Positions 7,187-14,432 of a stretch of DNA of 15,255 bases are shown piece after piece. Source of the stretch: JAWXCM01 sp034408745 (lineage in GTDB: Bacteria > Acidobacteriota > Terriglobia > Bryobacterales > Bryobacteraceae); contig JAWXCM010000242.1 of assembly GCA_034408745.1 (NCBI GenBank), positions 1 to 15,255 of the forward strand. Direction: 5' to 3'. Numbering within the stretch: the first letter of the stretch is position 1; each line of letters starts with the position of its first letter. The notes beneath the pieces were generated by a model. It searched no databases, was not told the origin of the DNA, and saw only the letters and a list, made by a program, of their open reading frames with translations. The position numbers and the translations under genes were made by a program.

Positions 7187-10100
7187 ATGAGTTCTTACCG
7201 CCTCGTTGCTTTATTTGTCCTTGTGGCGTCCGCGGCCTGCCTGGCCCAGGAATCCCGCGCCGTCCTGCTGGGAAAAATCAGCGATTCCACGGGAGCCGTC
7301 ATCGTCGGCGCGAAAGTCGTCGCCCGAAACATCGAGACCAACGTCGCCGTATCGTCAGTGACCAATCAGGACGGAAATTACACCATCCCCTATCTGCTGC
7401 CCGGCTCCTACACCATCTCCGCCGAGCACCAGGGCTTCAAAAAAGTCATCCGCGATGGCATCGAGCTCCGCGTCAACGACCGCACAGAGGTCGACCTCAA
7501 CCTCGAGGTCGGAAGCATCGCCGATTCCGTCACCGTCACCGGAGAGACCCCGCTCCTTGAAACCGCCACGGCCTCCATCGGCATGCTGATGGACGAGCGC
7601 CGCGTCAGTGAGCTCCCGCTCGTCGGCGGCAACGCCTTCGGCCTCGCGCGACTCGCACCCGGCATCGCCACCACCGCGGGGCATGCCGCGAACAATCCGT
7701 CCGATTTTGGAGCCGCCACCGGACTCGTAGTCAACGGCACCCGCTCCAATTCCACCGAAGTCACCCTCGACGGCGCGCCCAATATGTTCGAGAACAGCGC
7801 CGCCTACTCGCCGCCCCAGGACCTGGTCCAGGAGTTCCGCATCCAGACCACCACCTACGACGCGAGCCTCGGCCATGCCGCCGGAGCCTCCGTCAACGTC
7901 AGCGTCAAGTCCGGAACCAACAAACTCCACGGCACCACCTACCTCTTCGACTCCTGGGTTCGAGCCGTACCGTGGTTCTCCAACCGCTTCATCTACGACC
8001 CCACCACCGGGCCCATCACAGACGAAAAGAAGCGCAACGGCAACCCCGGCTGGCTCCATCAACGCTGGGGCGACACCGCCACCGGACCCGTGGTGATCCC
8101 GAAACTCTACAACGGACGCAATAAAACGTTCTTCAGCGCCGGATACGAAGGCCTCTACATTCGCCGTCAGGCCACCTTCACCGGAACGGTCCCGACCGAG
8201 GCGCAAAAGAACGGCGACTTCTCCGCCCTGCTGAAGCTCGGCACGCAGTATCAGTTGTACGACCCCTACACCACCGCCGCCGCGCCGAACGGTCGATTCT
8301 CCCGCCAGCCGATCCAGGGCAACATCATCCCGGCCAGCCGCCTCAGCCCGATCGCGCAGAAAATCCTCAGCTACTACCCCGCGCCCAACGCACCCGGCAC
8401 CGCCGACGGCCGCCAGAACTTCTTCCGCATCCAGAATGAGGATAAGGATTTCAAGTCCTTCCTCACCCGCATCGACCACACCATCAGCGAAAAGCACCGT
8501 ATCTTCGCGCGCGTCAACTACAACGACTATCTGGTCCGTCTCCAGCAACTCCCCACCATCGCCGATGGCGACATCACCGCGCAGGCGAGCTGGGGCGGCA
8601 TCATCGACGACGTCTACGTGTTCGGCCCGTCCACGCTGCTCAACCTCCGTCTCGGCGTGACATACGTGAACCCCGTGGTCTCCCGATACAGCCAGGGCTT
8701 CGATCTCACCAGCCTCGGGTTCTCCCCCTCGCTGGTCAACGAAATCGTGCAGCGCAACGGGCCCAGCGGCCTCGCGTTCCCCCTGGTCCAGCTCGACAGC
8801 TCGGCGTACACGGACCTCGGCAACGGCGGCGGCAACGGTCGCACCATCGCGTACGAAACCCTGAATGGCACCCTGACGAAGCTGGTCGGCAACCACAGCA
8901 TCCGCTTCGGCGGCGAGTTCCGCCTGATGCGCGAAAACGGCTATTCCTACAGCAACGTCGCCCCGAACATCGTCTCCACCAACAACTGGACCAAAGGGCC
9001 GCTCGACAACTCGGCCGGTGCGCCCATCGGACAGGGCCTCGCCTCGCTTCTGCTCGGCATTCCGAGCGGCGGATCGGCAGCCGTCAACGCCACCCGCGCC
9101 CAGCAGTCCACCTTCTCCGGAGCCTTCATTCAGGACGATTACCGCCTCACGCGCAAGATCATGATGAACATTGGCCTGCGCTATGAGTTCGAGACCGCGC
9201 CGACGGAGCGCTTCAACCGCAGCATCCGCGGCTTCGACTTCAACGCCGCCAGCCCCATTTCCGCCTCCGCCACAGCCGCCTACGCCCGCAGCCCCATCCC
9301 GGAAATCCCCGCAGGCCAGCTCCGAACCCTCGGCGGCCTCACCTTCGCCGGAGTCAACGGACAGCCCCGAGCCCTCTGGAATGCCGATCGCAATAACTTC
9401 GCCCCGCGCATTGGACTCGCCATCACTGTCGACAAAAACACCGTCATCCGAACCGGATACGGATGGTTCTACGACTCACTCGGAGTGGATCAGGCCGACG
9501 TCAACCAGGGCGGTTTCAATCAGGCGACAAACATCATCACCAGCAACGATAACGGCCTCACCTTCAACGCCACACTGAACAATCTGTTCCCGCAGGGCAT
9601 CGCCGTACCGCCCGGCGCCTCCACCGGACTCAGCACCTTCCTCGGCCGCGGCATCACGTTCTACAACCAGAACACGCGCAATCCATACATGCAGCGCTGG
9701 TCGTTTTCCATCCAGCGACAGCTCCCCGGACGCATCGTCGCCGAGATCGGATACGTCGGCAACCGAGGCAACAAAATCGGCGTCAGCCGAGCCTTCGACC
9801 CCGTCCCGCGACAGTACCTCTCCACCCTGCCCTCGCGCGATCAGCCGACCATCGACTTCCTCACCGCGCAGGTCAACAGCCCGTTCTTCAACCTGCCCGA
9901 CTTCGCCGGAACCACGCTCGCCAACCAGCGCGTGGGACGCCAGCAACTCCTCCGCCCCTACCCGCAGTTCAGCAGCATCGCGGCATCTCTGCCCATCGGA
10001 ACCTCCTGGTACCACTCGCTGCAGGTCAGCATCGAGCGGCGCTTCGCCAACGGCGTTTCGTTCCAGACCAACTACACGTGGTCGAAATTCATGGAAGCCA

Positions 10101-10693
10101 CGGGTTTCCTCAATGAAACGGACAACGACCCGAGCCACGTAATCAGCGACCAGGATTTTCCCCACCGCTTCACCACCAGCGCCATCTACGAACTCCCGTT
10201 CGGCCGCGGCAAACTCGTCGGCCGCAACGTGAATCGCTGGACGGACCTCCTGATCGGCGGCTGGCAGGCGCAGGGCTTCTTCGAATACCAGACCGGACAG
10301 GCGCTCGGCCTCGGTAATTCCATCTACTACGGCGGCAATTTGCGCGATATCCTGATCCCCTCCGGCGAACAGCGCGCCGAACGCTGGTTCAAAACCGAGA
10401 ACTTTGAGCGCGTCAACACCCGCACCCTCGCCAACAACATCCGAACCATGCCGCTGCGCTGGAGCTTCCTGCGCGGCGACGTGATCGACAACTTCGACCT
10501 GTCGTTCTTCAAAACGTTCCGCATCGGCGAACGGTGGAAGGCGCAGTTCCGCATGGAGTCCTACAACGCGCTCAACCACGTGCAGTTCGCCAACCCCAGC
10601 GTGGCGCCCACCAACACGGCGTTCGGAACCGTGACCGGCGAAAAAGGCCACGGTCAGCGACAGGTCACCTTCGCGTTTAAACTGCTGTTTTAA
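7187..10693 (+). CDS. Oar-like TonB-dependent receptor with carboxypeptidase-regulatory-like domain
   Basis: A 1168-residue outer-membrane protein of the large acidobacterial receptor family, presumably a ligand-gated transporter driven by TonB; the ligand is not evident. Signal peptide at 1-20 (ending CLA-QES). Carboxypeptidase-regulatory-like domain at about 25-107 (GKISDSTGAVIVGAKV, DGNYTIPYLLPGSYTISAEH). A conventional plug follows at about 112-245, with SVTVTGETPLLET, VNGTRSNSTEVTLDGAPN and GASVNVSVKSGTNKLHGT. A 22-strand-type barrel fills the rest (NGDFSALL, RIDHTISEKHRIFARVNYND, LNIGLRYEFE-like strands). It ends VTFAFKLLF with a terminal Phe. The start is ATG at 7187 with GAGGGG 7 bases upstream. 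The gene is head-to-head with the Gly/Met-rich receptor but differs from it in having a full plug. Its last 17 bases overlap the convergent downstream gene. Confidence 0.95.
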   Translation: MSSYRLVALFVLVASAACLAQESRAVLLGKISDSTGAVIVGAKVVARNIETNVAVSSVTNQDGNYTIPYLLPGSYTISAEHQGFKKVIRDGIELRVNDRTEVDLNLEVGSIADSVTVTGETPLLETATASIGMLMDERRVSELPLVGGNAFGLARLAPGIATTAGHAANNPSDFGAATGLVVNGTRSNSTEVTLDGAPNMFENSAAYSPPQDLVQEFRIQTTTYDASLGHAAGASVNVSVKSGTNKLHGTTYLFDSWVRAVPWFSNRFIYDPTTGPITDEKKRNGNPGWLHQRWGDTATGPVVIPKLYNGRNKTFFSAGYEGLYIRRQATFTGTVPTEAQKNGDFSALLKLGTQYQLYDPYTTAAAPNGRFSRQPIQGNIIPASRLSPIAQKILSYYPAPNAPGTADGRQNFFRIQNEDKDFKSFLTRIDHTISEKHRIFARVNYNDYLVRLQQLPTIADGDITAQASWGGIIDDVYVFGPSTLLNLRLGVTYVNPVVSRYSQGFDLTSLGFSPSLVNEIVQRNGPSGLAFPLVQLDSSAYTDLGNGGGNGRTIAYETLNGTLTKLVGNHSIRFGGEFRLMRENGYSYSNVAPNIVSTNNWTKGPLDNSAGAPIGQGLASLLLGIPSGGSAAVNATRAQQSTFSGAFIQDDYRLTRKIMMNIGLRYEFETAPTERFNRSIRGFDFNAASPISASATAAYARSPIPEIPAGQLRTLGGLTFAGVNGQPRALWNADRNNFAPRIGLAITVDKNTVIRTGYGWFYDSLGVDQADVNQGGFNQATNIITSNDNGLTFNATLNNLFPQGIAVPPGASTGLSTFLGRGITFYNQNTRNPYMQRWSFSIQRQLPGRIVAEIGYVGNRGNKIGVSRAFDPVPRQYLSTLPSRDQPTIDFLTAQVNSPFFNLPDFAGTTLANQRVGRQQLLRPYPQFSSIAASLPIGTSWYHSLQVSIERRFANGVSFQTNYTWSKFMEATGFLNETDNDPSHVISDQDFPHRFTTSAIYELPFGRGKLVGRNVNRWTDLLIGGWQAQGFFEYQTGQALGLGNSIYYGGNLRDILIPSGEQRAERWFKTENFERVNTRTLANNIRTMPLRWSFLRGDVIDNFDLSFFKTFRIGERWKAQFRMESYNALNHVQFANPSVAPTNTAFGTVTGEKGHGQRQVTFAFKLLF

Positions 10694-11687
10694 TCAGAAT
10701 TTCGGCGCAGAATTCCGCGCCGTGAGTGTCGATAAAATCCGGCGGCCCCGGCATCGCCAGCAGCCGCCGGAGCCCGCCGCCCCACTCGCCTGCCCGCCAC
10801 AGCGACTCGGCAATGGGAGCACACCGCATCAGCCGCTCCGCCGACCGCATCAGCATTTCCTCTTCACGAAACCCTGTGCGCGGCGGATACAGCAGTGGAC
10901 GGCCCTCGGCAATGCACTCGGCCACAATGCTGTAGCCCGCTTTGCTCACAACTACATCCGACGCCCGCACTAAATCGTGATAATTCGGCAGCATTTCCGC
11001 GGAAAGAAACACAAAATCGGAACACGTTCCGCGAATCCGGGCCTCGGCCTCCGGTTCCAGCCTGGCCCTGCCACCCACCAGCACCACCGCCCTCGACTCG
11101 CCCGACAGCCCGAGTTCCGCCCGGATCTCATCCCTGTCGCGCTTACTCCGCGGAGTCACCAGCGGTACCTGTTCCGACCGCCGGAAGATCTCCCAGCCCT
11201 CGTCATGGGACAGAGGATACCGCAGCGCCAAATCGCACAACGCATACCCTTCCGCAATCACACCAATGCCAGGCTGATCCGCCAGAATCCAGTTCCACAG
11301 GAAATTTCCAGCCGCGATGACCGGAATACCCGCGGCCTTGCCGATAAATCCGGCAATAAACGGAATATCGGCGTAAATCGCCCGCACGCCGTTGGATCGA
11401 ACCCACGCCGCCTCACGTTCCACCACCTCATCCAGACCGGCAGCGAACTCCCGTACCGCGGCAGCCGACCCCGCGGCGTCCACCGACAACGCCCCCGGAG
11501 CTTCAGCCACACGAGGCTCGATCAACACCCGCTGGTACCGCACCCGGTCGCCAAACAGCCACGCCGGAGCCGCCGACCGGACCGCGATGTCCATTCGGAA
11601 GCCTCGCCGCGCAACCAGGGATTCAATGATCGGCACTGTCCGGGTCGCATGCCCAAACCCGTGCCCGCTGACATAGAAAAGAATCAA
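10677..11687 (-). CDS. GT-B-fold glycosyltransferase-like protein related to L-arabinokinase N-terminal domain
   Basis: A 336-residue cytoplasmic protein. It opens with a first beta strand and the glycine loop SGHGFGHATR (7-16), as in MurG/UGT-type GT-B enzymes. The second half carries a donor-site-like segment: SDVVVSKAGYSIVAECIAEGRPLL (243-266) followed by YPPR and a Glu-rich FREEE. NFLWNWI (128-134), the SKAGY motif and the FREEE segment recall, from memory, the GT-like N-terminal half of plant L-arabinokinase. No GHMP kinase half is present. A sugar-transfer role is likely, but donor and acceptor are unknown. The start is TTG at 11685-11687, overlapping the TGA of the diguanylate cyclase gene (TTGA), so translation is probably coupled; there is no separate ribosome-binding site. 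Its 3' end overlaps the convergent receptor gene, and both use TAA. Confidence 0.82.
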   Translation of the reverse strand: MILFYVSGHGFGHATRTVPIIESLVARRGFRMDIAVRSAAPAWLFGDRVRYQRVLIEPRVAEAPGALSVDAAGSAAAVREFAAGLDEVVEREAAWVRSNGVRAIYADIPFIAGFIGKAAGIPVIAAGNFLWNWILADQPGIGVIAEGYALCDLALRYPLSHDEGWEIFRRSEQVPLVTPRSKRDRDEIRAELGLSGESRAVVLVGGRARLEPEAEARIRGTCSDFVFLSAEMLPNYHDLVRASDVVVSKAGYSIVAECIAEGRPLLYPPRTGFREEEMLMRSAERLMRCAPIAESLWRAGEWGGGLRRLLAMPGPPDFIDTHGAEFCAEILIKTAV

Positions 11688-13069
11688 ACAGGAGATCCCG
11701 CGCGCACACTGGACACTCGCACGCGATTGCCGCCCGCCTGCTTGCCCTCGTACATCGCCGCATCGGCCTTCACCAGCAGAGCGGCGCCGTTCTCCCCATC
11801 CCGCGGAAACACGGCGACTCCCGAACTCGCGGTCACGCTTCGGTACTCGCCCTTCAAATCCAGCGGTTCCGCCAGCGAATCCAGCAGCTGCGTCGCCGCT
11901 TTCTCCGCCTCGTCACCGGTTCGAACATTGGGCACCACCGCCGCGAACTCATCCCCGCCAACCCGCGCCACAAGCATCCGCGCCCCGGCAGCCGACCGGA
12001 ATCGCCGCGCAATTTCCTGCAGCGCCGAATCGCCAGCCGCATGGCCCAGGCTGTCATTGATCTCTTTGAACTGATCCAGATCCATGAAGATCACACCCAC
12101 GCCGGTGCCCATCACCCGCGCCGCGTCGATCTCCGCCGTCAGTTGCTCCGACAGCGTTACCCGGTTCGCCAGCGCCGTCAGGCTGTCGTGCCGCGCCCGG
12201 TACTCCAGCTCATCCGTCAGCCGCCGCTGCTGGATCGCCGATTCCATCCCGCGAGCCATCATCTCGATCATTTCGCGAGCCTGCGGATGAGTTTCGTGGC
12301 TGACTTCGGACCAGAACAGCAGCACGCCAAACAGGTCGTTGCCCGTGAAAATCGGAGTGCCGACAAAGAACGAGGCCGCGCCGAAAGTGCCCGACCGCCC
12401 AGGAAGCGATCCCACCAGAGTGATCTCTTCATTGCGAACCCGGTCCGTCAACTCCTCCAGATCGTCGCCGCACTGGTGTCCTGCCGTCTTGCGTGTCTGA
12501 GGACCGTCGGCCGACAACTCGACAATCGCCCCGCACTCCAGGCTGAATATCTCGCAGCCGGTGCTCAGATAGTCGCTGAACAGTTCATCGAGGTTTGAGT
12601 AGGTGGTGGTGCTCAGACGGTGCAGGAGTTGCAGATAGCGGGAAAAAGTGGCAAGTTCCTCGGTTTGGCGCAGCAGAGTCACATCGGAGGCGGCGCGGTC
12701 CATCCGTGATCGGACCTGCTCCATGATGTCCCGTCCCGAGGCCAGAAGCCCAACGGGTACCCCGTCTTGAAACGAAAGCTCCACACTCAACTCCACGTGG
12801 ACCCGGCCATGGGCACCCAGCAACTCAACCTCGAATGGCTGAGCTGGAGCGCCACCGATCCGCTCAAGAATTCGTTGGCGGTACATGTCCCGCTGCTCTG
12901 CGTCTATGCGGTCGAACACACTGGTACCAACCACGTTCATCCGGTTCAGCCCGGTTAATCGCTCAAACGCCCGGTTTACGCGTGTGATCCTGCCACCAAT
13001 TTCCTGACTAAACAATAAGTCGGAGGCGGATTCGTACAACGCATGGTACTCGTCCCTCGGATTCCCCAT
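11684..13069 (-). CDS. PAS-GAF-GGDEF diguanylate cyclase
   Basis: A 461-residue cytoplasmic signalling protein predicted to make cyclic di-GMP from two GTP. A PAS domain lies at about 5-117 (YESASDLLFSQEIGGRITRVN, GRDI at its end), a short helical linker, a GAF-like domain at about 145-285, and the cyclase at 288-455. The cyclase has HDSLTALANR (294-303), the metal/GTP segment FMDLDQFKEINDSLGH (328-343), an intact RVGGDEF (369-375) and KADAAMYEGKQAGGN. The inhibitory RxxD site normally found just before GGDEF reads GARM, so product feedback there is probably lost. No membrane segment or signal peptide is seen. The open frame extends to 13267, but the ATG at 13067-13069 is preferred: the extension lacks domain character and overlaps the prepilin peptidase gene. 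A GGGGAAG lies about 10 bases upstream. A 55-base gap separates it from the peptidase. Confidence 0.93.
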   Translation of the reverse strand: MGNPRDEYHALYESASDLLFSQEIGGRITRVNRAFERLTGLNRMNVVGTSVFDRIDAEQRDMYRQRILERIGGAPAQPFEVELLGAHGRVHVELSVELSFQDGVPVGLLASGRDIMEQVRSRMDRAASDVTLLRQTEELATFSRYLQLLHRLSTTTYSNLDELFSDYLSTGCEIFSLECGAIVELSADGPQTRKTAGHQCGDDLEELTDRVRNEEITLVGSLPGRSGTFGAASFFVGTPIFTGNDLFGVLLFWSEVSHETHPQAREMIEMMARGMESAIQQRRLTDELEYRARHDSLTALANRVTLSEQLTAEIDAARVMGTGVGVIFMDLDQFKEINDSLGHAAGDSALQEIARRFRSAAGARMLVARVGGDEFAAVVPNVRTGDEAEKAATQLLDSLAEPLDLKGEYRSVTASSGVAVFPRDGENGAALLVKADAAMYEGKQAGGNRVRVSSVRAGSPV

Positions 13070-13124
13070 CTGCCAGATACTTCCCCGTGCTAAGAACGAG
13101 CCCGCCAGTCTGATCTTGCTCAGG

Positions 13125-13664
13125 TCACGCCCGCTGAATGTATAAAAACAAAAAGGCCCCGGCTGCAATCGCCACCGCGTGTGGTACCGACAACGCTTTG
13201 TTATGGCCGATATCCAACTCGGGTTTTGTCTTGAATGGTAACCTGAGCCGGACCAGTTCCTTAACAATGTGCCACATGTTCCAAAAAACCCCTCCGCCGG
13301 AATTGCGAGCCGTCACCAGAAACATCGCATAGATACCACCCGCCACCGAGGCATAGATAAATATCTCAAACCAGTTCCGCGGTCCCACCATACACCCGAT
13401 GGCCGCCATCAGTTTTACGTCCCCACCGCCCATCGCACGCAAAATAAAAAGCGGGACATAGATCAAAAGCGCCAGCCCGAACCCGAGCGCCGAAGCGCCC
13501 AGCCCCTGCCAGCCATAAAGTAACGTATTCAGCCCGAACCCGGCAACCAGTCCGGTCACCACCAGCCAGTTCGGGATGATTCGCGCACGAATGTCGGTAA
13601 ACGCAGCCACCAGGGCGACAGCAGCCATGGAAGCCTGCAGAGCGGGATGTACGAGAGGCACCAC
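13125..13664 (-). CDS. A24-type prepilin peptidase (CpaA/TadV-like)
   Basis: A 179-residue inner-membrane aspartic protease expected to process the leader of type IV/Flp-type prepilins. Both catalytic aspartates are present: D24 in FTDIRARIIPNW and D82 in MGGGDVKLMAAIG. The N-terminal cysteine-rich methyltransferase domain of PilD is missing, and the length fits the short CpaA/TadV group. Roughly five or six hydrophobic segments are visible (10-24, 33-50, 55-77, 84-94, 100-118, 159-176). A PHAVAIAAGA segment near the C-terminus is common in this group. The start is one of two tandem GTG codons (13662-13664 or 13659-13661). There is no Shine-Dalgarno sequence, and a TATAAT lies so close that the message may be leaderless. 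No pilin or Tad assembly genes are in the window. Confidence 0.92.
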   Translation of the reverse strand: MVPLVHPALQASMAAVALVAAFTDIRARIIPNWLVVTGLVAGFGLNTLLYGWQGLGASALGFGLALLIYVPLFILRAMGGGDVKLMAAIGCMVGPRNWFEIFIYASVAGGIYAMFLVTARNSGGGVFWNMWHIVKELVRLRLPFKTKPELDIGHNKALSVPHAVAIAAGAFLFLYIQRA

Positions 13665-13668
13665 ACGA

Positions 13669-13674
13669 ATTATA
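13669..13674 (-). promoter_or_regulatory. Consensus -10 TATAAT before prepilin peptidase start
   Basis: A perfect TATAAT on the minus strand, ending 4 bases before the first GTG of the peptidase gene. A -10 at this distance puts the transcription start at or next to the tandem GTG codons. No good -35 is present; TTAAGA at 13694-13699, with a 19-base spacer, is the best candidate. Confidence 0.5.
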
Positions 13675-13733
13675 TCGGCCAGATGACCCTAAATCTTAAG
13701 GGCTGCCCCGTCAGTCCTGTAACATTGATGGAG

Positions 13734-13739
13734 AAGGAG
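13734..13739 (+). promoter_or_regulatory. Shine-Dalgarno AAGGAG of the ZIP transporter gene
   Basis: AAGGAG lies 4 bases before the TTG at 13744-13746 and decides this start. It overlaps an upstream ATG (13728) that belongs to another frame with no recognisable product. Confidence 0.6.
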
Positions 13740-13743
13740 CCAT

Positions 13744-14421
13744 TTGCCCCCCGGATTCACGCCAATTCTGCTGTTCTCTTCGGTTTTGTCGATGCTCGGC
13801 GCTGCCGCGGGTGTATGGTTGGCTACTGTTCCTGAAATCACTCGGCGCATGGTGCCCATCTGCGGCGCCATACTCCTCACGCTTTCTCTCTTCTGGGTAA
13901 TGCCGGAGCTTGCCGAAAGCCTCGGCTGGACAATCGGTCCGGCTCTGCTGTTCACCGGATTCGGCCTGGTCTGGCTCGCCGACCGCTACATCTACCCCGT
14001 CTGCCCGGCCTGCTCCCACACTCACGACCACGATTCCTGCTCCACGCGACTCCACGGCTTCGCCACACCCCTGCTCATCGCCGCGGTGATTCACAGCCTG
14101 TTCGACGGCTGGACCCTCGCCGCCGGCAACGGGTCGGCGATTTCATTAGGCGTCGTAATCCACAAGATTCCGGAGAGCCTGGCGTTCGGTGTAATTCTCC
14201 GCGCCGCCCTGAAGTCCCGCAACACAGCGCTCGCCTGGGCGACCGGAGTCCAGGCCACCATGATCCCAGGTGCCCTGCTGGCCCTCATCCTCGCCCCGAT
14301 CATCGGTTCCCGCTGGATGACCGTCCTGCTCGCCCTCGGCGGCGGGACGTTCCTCTACCTCGGTTTCCACGCCGTCCACGGCGAATGGCGACGCCGAGTC
14401 GCCAGCCGCGTCTCAGCCTGA
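13744..14421 (+). CDS. ZIP-family divalent metal transporter
   Basis: A 225-residue inner-membrane protein predicted to bring divalent metal (zinc, perhaps iron or manganese) into the cytoplasm. Hydrophobic segments are at about 7-27, 36-54, 64-79, 106-125, 131-152, 163-185 and 190-209. The family's metal-site signatures are in the central helices: HSLFDG (117-122) and HKIPESLAFG (140-149). WVMPE (51-55) fits the acidic end of the second helix. Between the third and fourth helices, a loop CPACSHTHDHDSC (87-99) holds three Cys and three His and is a probable metal-binding loop. The start is TTG with AAGGAG 4 bases upstream; no ATG is available in frame before the first helix. The gene is divergent from the prepilin peptidase and ends 11 bases from the convergent amidase gene. 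Confidence 0.92.
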   Translation: MPPGFTPILLFSSVLSMLGAAAGVWLATVPEITRRMVPICGAILLTLSLFWVMPELAESLGWTIGPALLFTGFGLVWLADRYIYPVCPACSHTHDHDSCSTRLHGFATPLLIAAVIHSLFDGWTLAAGNGSAISLGVVIHKIPESLAFGVILRAALKSRNTALAWATGVQATMIPGALLALILAPIIGSRWMTVLLALGGGTFLYLGFHAVHGEWRRRVASRVSA

Positions 14422-14432
14422 TCCACCCAGAC

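Noticed and set aside
6481..7560. 359-codon plus-strand open frame spanning the divergent intergenic region
   Set aside because: It conflicts with two well-supported genes and has Ala/Thr then Arg/His/Pro-biased composition without domains.
7355..8896. 513-codon open frame antisense to the plus-strand receptor gene
   Set aside because: Val/Gly/Glu-biased composition with no domain; it mirrors the codon bias of a high-GC gene that has clear homology.
9476..10651. 391-codon open frame antisense to the same receptor gene
   Set aside because: Same artefact: no motif, no hydrophobic core pattern, and fully inside a well-supported gene.
10977..12074. 365-codon plus-strand open frame
   Set aside because: Antisense to the glycosyltransferase-like and GGDEF genes; Arg/Pro/Ser-biased with no motif.
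13132..13160. GC-rich stretch followed by T runs, terminator-like on the minus strand
   Set aside because: It encodes the C-terminal AAGAFLFLYIQ of the prepilin peptidase, and no stable stem precedes the T runs.
13070..13267. 66-codon N-terminal extension of the PAS-GAF-GGDEF frame
   Set aside because: Arg/Trp/Ser-rich with no domain; most of it overlaps the prepilin peptidase, and a good ATG sits just before the PAS domain.
13647..13835. Plus-strand open frame with ATG codons overlapping the ZIP start
   Set aside because: Different frame from the transporter, no product recognised; the AAGGAG fits the TTG of the ZIP gene.
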